64,000 bases of DNA from AC-32 sp963736055 (GTDB lineage: Bacteria; Actinomycetota; Thermoleophilia; Gaiellales; Gaiellaceae), in contig CAVTNM010000008.1 of assembly GCA_963736055.1 (NCBI GenBank), forward strand, positions 1,886,141-1,950,140. The letters are read 5' to 3'. The position numbers and the translations under genes were made by a program. Shown in pieces: positions 61,134-64,000 of this stretch (position 1 is the stretch's first letter; every line of letters begins with the position of its first letter). Below the pieces are notes generated by a model that saw nothing but the letters and a program-made list of their open reading frames with translations, was not told the origin of the DNA and did no database searches.

Positions 61134-62603
61134 GTGACACAGCCGACACCTCTCGACACGAAGTTCGCGGCCTCGGTAGATGAGCGGGAGGCGGCGTTCG
61201 CTCGCGCGCACCCACGCTACGCCGACACCGCGATCCTCGACGAGCTCCGCCGCAGCGACTTCGCCCGCCTCGACGCGGGCGGCCACGTCTACCTCGACTA
61301 CACCGGCGCCGGCCTCTACGCCGACTCGCAGCTGAGCGAGCACCTCGAGCTGCTGCGGGCGGGCGTGTTCGGCAATCCGCACTCGGTCAATCCGACCTCG
61401 GTCGCGATGACCGAGCTGGTCGAGCGGGCGCGCGCGGCGGTGCTCGAGTTCTTCCGTGCCTCGCCCGAGGAGTACGTCGCGATCTTCACCCCGAACGCGA
61501 CCGGCGCGCTCCGCCTGGTCGGTGAGGCCTACCCGTTCCGGCCCGGCGACCGCTTCCTGCTCAGCTTCGACAACCACAACTCGGTCAACGGCATCCGCGA
61601 GTTCGCCCGCGCCCGCGGCGCCGAGACGACCTACGTCCCGAGCGAGCCGCCCGAGCTCCGCGTCGACGAGCAACTGCTGCCCCGCTACCTGACCGAGGTC
61701 TCGGGCGAGCACCACAACCTGTTCGCCTACCCCGCCCAGTCGAACTTCTCCGGCGTCCAGCACCCACTCGACTGGATCGAGCGAGCGCACGCCCAGGGCT
61801 GGGACGTGCTGCTCGACGCCGCCGCCTACGTCCCGACCAACCGGCTCGACCTCTCCCGGTGGCACCCCGACTTCGTCGCGCTCTCCTTCTACAAGATGTT
61901 CGGCTGGCCGACCGGCGTCGGCGCCTTGCTCGCCCGCCGCGAGGCGCTCGCCAAGCTCGAACGGCCCTGGTTCTCGGGCGGCACGATCGTCGCCGCCTTC
62001 GTCCAGCGCGAGTGGTACCAATCCGCCCCCGGCGCGGCCCACTTCGAGGACGGCACCGTCAACTTCCTCAACCTGCCCGCCGTCGAGATCGGCCTGCGCC
62101 TGCTCGAGCGGATCGGCATCGAGACGATCCACGCTCGCGTCGAGGCGCTCGGCAGCCGGCTGCTCGACGCGCTCGGCTCGCTCCGCCACTCGGACGGCGC
62201 CCCGGCGGCCACCATCTACGGGCCGCGCGGCTTCGAGCGCCGCGGCGCCACGATCGCCTTCAACTTCCTCCACCCCGACGGGCGAGTCGTCGACGAGCGC
62301 TACGTCGACCGCGTCGCGCGCCAGCGCAACATCTCGCTGCGCACCGGCTGCTTCTGCAACCCCGGCGCCGGCGAGGTTGCGTTCACCATCTCGGGCGAGA
62401 CCCTGGTTGGCGGCGAGTTCGGCGACGGGATGGCACTCGACGACTACCTGCACGCGATCGGCCTTCCCTCTGGTGGCGCCATCCGCGCCTCGCTCGGGCT
62501 TGCCTCGAACTTTGCGGACGTTGACAGCTTCAGCCTGTTCGCACGCGAGTTCGTCGACCTCGCCGAGGTTCCGAACGACCTGCCGCTGCGCGTCGGTTGC
62601 TGA
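61134..62603 (+). CDS. Class V aminotransferase, MoCo-sulfurase/cysteine desulfurase-like
   Basis: GTG 61134; 489 residues. Fold-type I PLP enzyme: HVYLDYTGAGLYADSQL at the start, GNPHSVNPTS, the PLP lysine at 254 in ALSFYKMFGWPTGVG, and the substrate-cysteine loop RTGCFCNPGA (Cys406/408), which is the signature of the N-terminal domain of molybdenum cofactor sulfurase. No MOSC domain is attached. It should release sulfur from cysteine as an enzyme persulfide. The gap to osmC is 114 bases. Confidence 0.87.
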   Translation: MTQPTPLDTKFAASVDEREAAFARAHPRYADTAILDELRRSDFARLDAGGHVYLDYTGAGLYADSQLSEHLELLRAGVFGNPHSVNPTSVAMTELVERARAAVLEFFRASPEEYVAIFTPNATGALRLVGEAYPFRPGDRFLLSFDNHNSVNGIREFARARGAETTYVPSEPPELRVDEQLLPRYLTEVSGEHHNLFAYPAQSNFSGVQHPLDWIERAHAQGWDVLLDAAAYVPTNRLDLSRWHPDFVALSFYKMFGWPTGVGALLARREALAKLERPWFSGGTIVAAFVQREWYQSAPGAAHFEDGTVNFLNLPAVEIGLRLLERIGIETIHARVEALGSRLLDALGSLRHSDGAPAATIYGPRGFERRGATIAFNFLHPDGRVVDERYVDRVARQRNISLRTGCFCNPGAGEVAFTISGETLVGGEFGDGMALDDYLHAIGLPSGGAIRASLGLASNFADVDSFSLFAREFVDLAEVPNDLPLRVGC

Positions 62604-62662
62604 ATGCGCGACACGCGAGGACATGGGCCTGAGAGGGGAAACACACCACGCCGACTCGGTGC

Positions 62663-62843
62663 TGCAAGCGTTCTGCAAGCAGCGAGCTTCCGCAGCGATG
62701 TCACTGTGTTCCGCCTAAATGCATCGGCCGTGGGCCAATCTGGCTCGGAGCGTGCACTTCGGCGGAATACGGCGGAACGGGTGTGCACAATCGAGGCGGC
62801 TCATAACCCGGAGGTCGCAGGTTCAAATCCTGCCCCCGCTACT
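62663..62843 (+). repeat. 181-bp direct repeat, copy B (right end of island 2, includes att copy 3)
   Basis: Counterpart of 52916-53096. GTTCCGCCTAAATGC lies at 62708, GGCGGAAT at 62761 and GGCGGAAC at 62771; the final 46 bases (62798-62843) are the tRNA-fMet 3' end, exact. The region 62604-62662 before it holds no gene. Confidence 0.8.
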
Positions 62844-62845
62844 GG

Positions 62846-62869
62846 AAAGGCGCCTGAAACGGCGCTTTT
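62846..62869 (+). terminator. Terminator following att copy 3
   Basis: AAAGGCGCC and GGCGCTTTT pair with one G-T pair, and the downstream side ends in four T. It is the third version of the tRNA-fMet terminator. Confidence 0.65.
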
Positions 62870-62951
62870 GCGTTTCCGAGGCGGGTTTGGGGCGCGCCGT
62901 CGATGCAGCGCACTTGACGTCTTGCCTGCCCATCGGTCTAAACCTCGGGTC

Positions 62952-63828
62952 CGGTGAGTGCAGGTCGCGTCTATCCATCGTCCTCGGCAGCATTGGCGTC
63001 CTGTTCGGGCTAGCCGTGATGGCAGGCGGAGGCTTCTCTGTGATCGGCTCATCCTGACGAACGCCAGGATGGGCTACCTGACGACGCCGAGCGAGCGGTT
63101 CGCGACCCCGACCTATCCGCTGGAACGCGCACGCGGCTCTGAAGGTCGACACCGACGGAGAGGGCCGGGTCCTGAACGAGAGCTGGTTCGGAAAGGTTCG
63201 GATCCGCGGCGAGAGCCCCGCCGGGAAGACGCTCTTCATAGGCATCGGGCCGCAGGCGGAGGTCGCCAGGTACCTCGGGTTCGTGGCCCACGCGAATGTC
63301 CAGGACCTCGACTTCTTCATCCCTTCCATGTCACATATCTGCCGGTCACTGGAGGCGCACCGCAAGGGCCGCCGACCGAGCAGTCCTTCTGGGCGGCCTC
63401 GGCCTCCGGAGTCGGAACGCAGACCCTGACCTGGAAGGTGCGCGACGGCGACGGGCCGGTTGACCCGACGAACGCCGACGGCTCGCGTGGCGTCGCTGCG
63501 GACGTCGACCTCGGCGCCAAGCTGTCGTTCCTGCTCTGGGTTGCGATCGGATTCGGCGGCTCATCGGCGGCGGGCTCGTCGTTGGGGAAGCACCGCGTTG
63601 GTCGTCCTTGCGGCGCGGAAGCCCCGTCCACCGCCTGCGCCGCCGGGCGCCTGCTACCGCGGGACAGCGGCAGCAGGAAGTACGCCGGTACCCAGCCTCC
63701 CGGCCGACCGACCGAAGAGCCCCCGCCCGACTGATGCGCCCCTTGGCCGGAAGCCGGTCGAGATTCGTCGGCACCGGGCCGGCGACCGAGGCGTAACGTT
63801 GATCGTAGACCGAGGGGCATGGAGGTAG
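62952..63828 (+). pseudogene. Conserved actinobacterial membrane protein of unknown function, multiply frameshifted
   Basis: Pieces of one protein are spread over all three frames in correct order: SIVLGSIGVLFGLAVMAGGG (anchor), NARMGYLTTPSERFATPTY, then ALKVDTDGEGRVLNESWFGK and KTLFIGIGPQAEVARYLGFV, HANVQDLDFFIP, then FHVTYLPVTGGAPQGPPTEQ, SFWAASASGVGTQTLTWKVR, NADGSRGVAADVDLGAKLSF and a C-terminal helix with LVVLAARKPRPPP. This is the familiar GYLTSP...ERFATPTYA...NADGSRGVDVDVSLGA family of actinobacterial membrane proteins. At least four breaks lie within about 600 bases; the start is unclear. Confidence 0.6.
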
Positions 63829-63830
63829 GA

Positions 63831-64000
63831 GTGGCAGGCTCCATCCACCGAGGAGAACCTCGCCGCGCGCGCGGGCCGTTGGAGCGCGAGGCACTGGAAG
63901 ACAGCTGTCTTTGGCTGGTTGGCGTTCGTCCTCGTGGCGTTCTACCTGGGAATGGTGGTGGGAACAAACTCGCTGTCGGTGAACGAACCGGGGCCGGGTG
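63831..64000 (+). pseudogene. MMPL family RND transporter, N-terminal fragment cut by window edge, probably frameshifted at the start
   Basis: GTG 63831 follows GGAGGTAGGA but its frame (VAGSI) must shift by one base near 63843 to reach TEENLAARAGRWSARHWKTA, then VFGWLAFVLVAFYLGMVVGT and NSLSVNEPGPG. This is the standard N terminus of actinobacterial MMPL-type RND transporters (cytoplasmic arm, first helix). The rest lies beyond the window. Confidence 0.65.

Larger units (their letters stand above)
53097..62843. mobile_element. Genomic island 2 at tRNA-fMet (sulfur/thiol cargo, no integrase seen)
   Basis: The 9.7-kb segment between att copies 2 and 3, carrying two ArsR-controlled divergent modules with DsrE, TusE, SQR-like, glutaredoxin, DUF302, rhodanese, MMPL, DUF2892, thioredoxin, OsmC and a class V aminotransferase. 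The related 181-bp ends show that islands 1 and 2 have the same kind of right end. No recombinase gene lies inside. Confidence 0.7.

Noticed and set aside
48791..62843. The possibility that the three tRNA-fMet 3' copies are three tRNA genes
   Set aside because: Copies 2 and 3 start at the anticodon stem and are preceded by unrelated sequence that cannot form a D-arm or acceptor stem.

Overview
The window looks like chromosomal DNA of a high-GC Actinomycetota, most likely of the Thermoleophilia (Gaiellales or Solirubrobacterales) type. This rests on the strongly GC-rich coding sequence, many GTG starts, 4-base ATGA/GTGA gene overlaps, an AddAB-type recombination pair, a long Lhr helicase, a bacterial eRF1-like (baeRF) protein and an aconitase of the organelle-like branch. 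The assignment is an inference from gene content; no 16S gene is present.

Layout. 0-8.3 kb: a left-edge fragment of a haem-oxygenase-like diiron protein with a coupled 69-residue protein, a cyclase-ATPase-TPR regulator, a small P-loop kinase and the Lhr helicase. 8.3-14.5 kb: a frameshifted secreted protein, a small secreted protein, a Nei/Fpg DNA glycosylase, several unknowns and an AzlCD branched-chain amino acid exporter. 14.5-17.8 kb: an orphan ParA overlapped by an FtsZ with a long acidic-proline N-terminal extension, then an unknown. 17.8-24.7 kb: a polytopic membrane protein; an overlapping run of gamma-glutamyltransferase (frameshifted), GNAT acetyltransferase, DedA and phosphoesterase, then HD-GYP; and a divergent isocitrate/isopropylmalate dehydrogenase paralogue. 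24.7-32.5 kb: a topoisomerase IB remnant, a Cys4 mini-protein and a tight AddB-AddA-Nth repair operon. 32.5-40.6 kb: a PAS/zinc protein, CorA, TrxB, baeRF, aconitase, RmuC, small proteins and tRNA-Leu(TAA). 40.7-48.7 kb: a possible structured RNA, an APC permease-HIT-TetR unit with a clean operator, glutamate dehydrogenase-CBS, Ppx/GppA and a divergent MFS/MarR pair.

The most interesting part is 48.76-62.85 kb. An intact initiator tRNA gene (48761-48834) is followed by two further exact 46-bp copies of its 3' end (53051-53096 and 62798-62843), each with its own terminator hairpin. The last two copies lie inside a 181-bp direct repeat carrying inverted GTTCCGCC arms. This is the scar expected of two tandem cargo islands integrated at tRNA-fMet; no integrase is visible inside them. 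A 3' fragment of tRNA-Thr(GGT) lies in the first junction. Island 1 carries a cupin-TPR protein, an aldo/keto reductase and two zinc-less MDR oxidoreductases. Island 2 is a thiol/sulfur set built around two paralogous ArsR regulators, each with a divergent promoter: ArsR-1 faces an SQR-like flavoprotein, TusE/DsrC-like and DsrE-like operon and leads a glutaredoxin-like/DUF302 unit; ArsR-2 leads an MMPL transporter and rhodanese and faces a DUF2892, thioredoxin and OsmC unit, with a cysteine-desulfurase/MoCo-sulfurase-like class V aminotransferase beyond it.

At least eleven genes carry one or more frameshifts between otherwise well-conserved halves, concentrated toward the right edge. The simplest reading is uncorrected indels in a draft or metagenomic assembly, so frameshifted genes are listed as disrupted but with their evident product.
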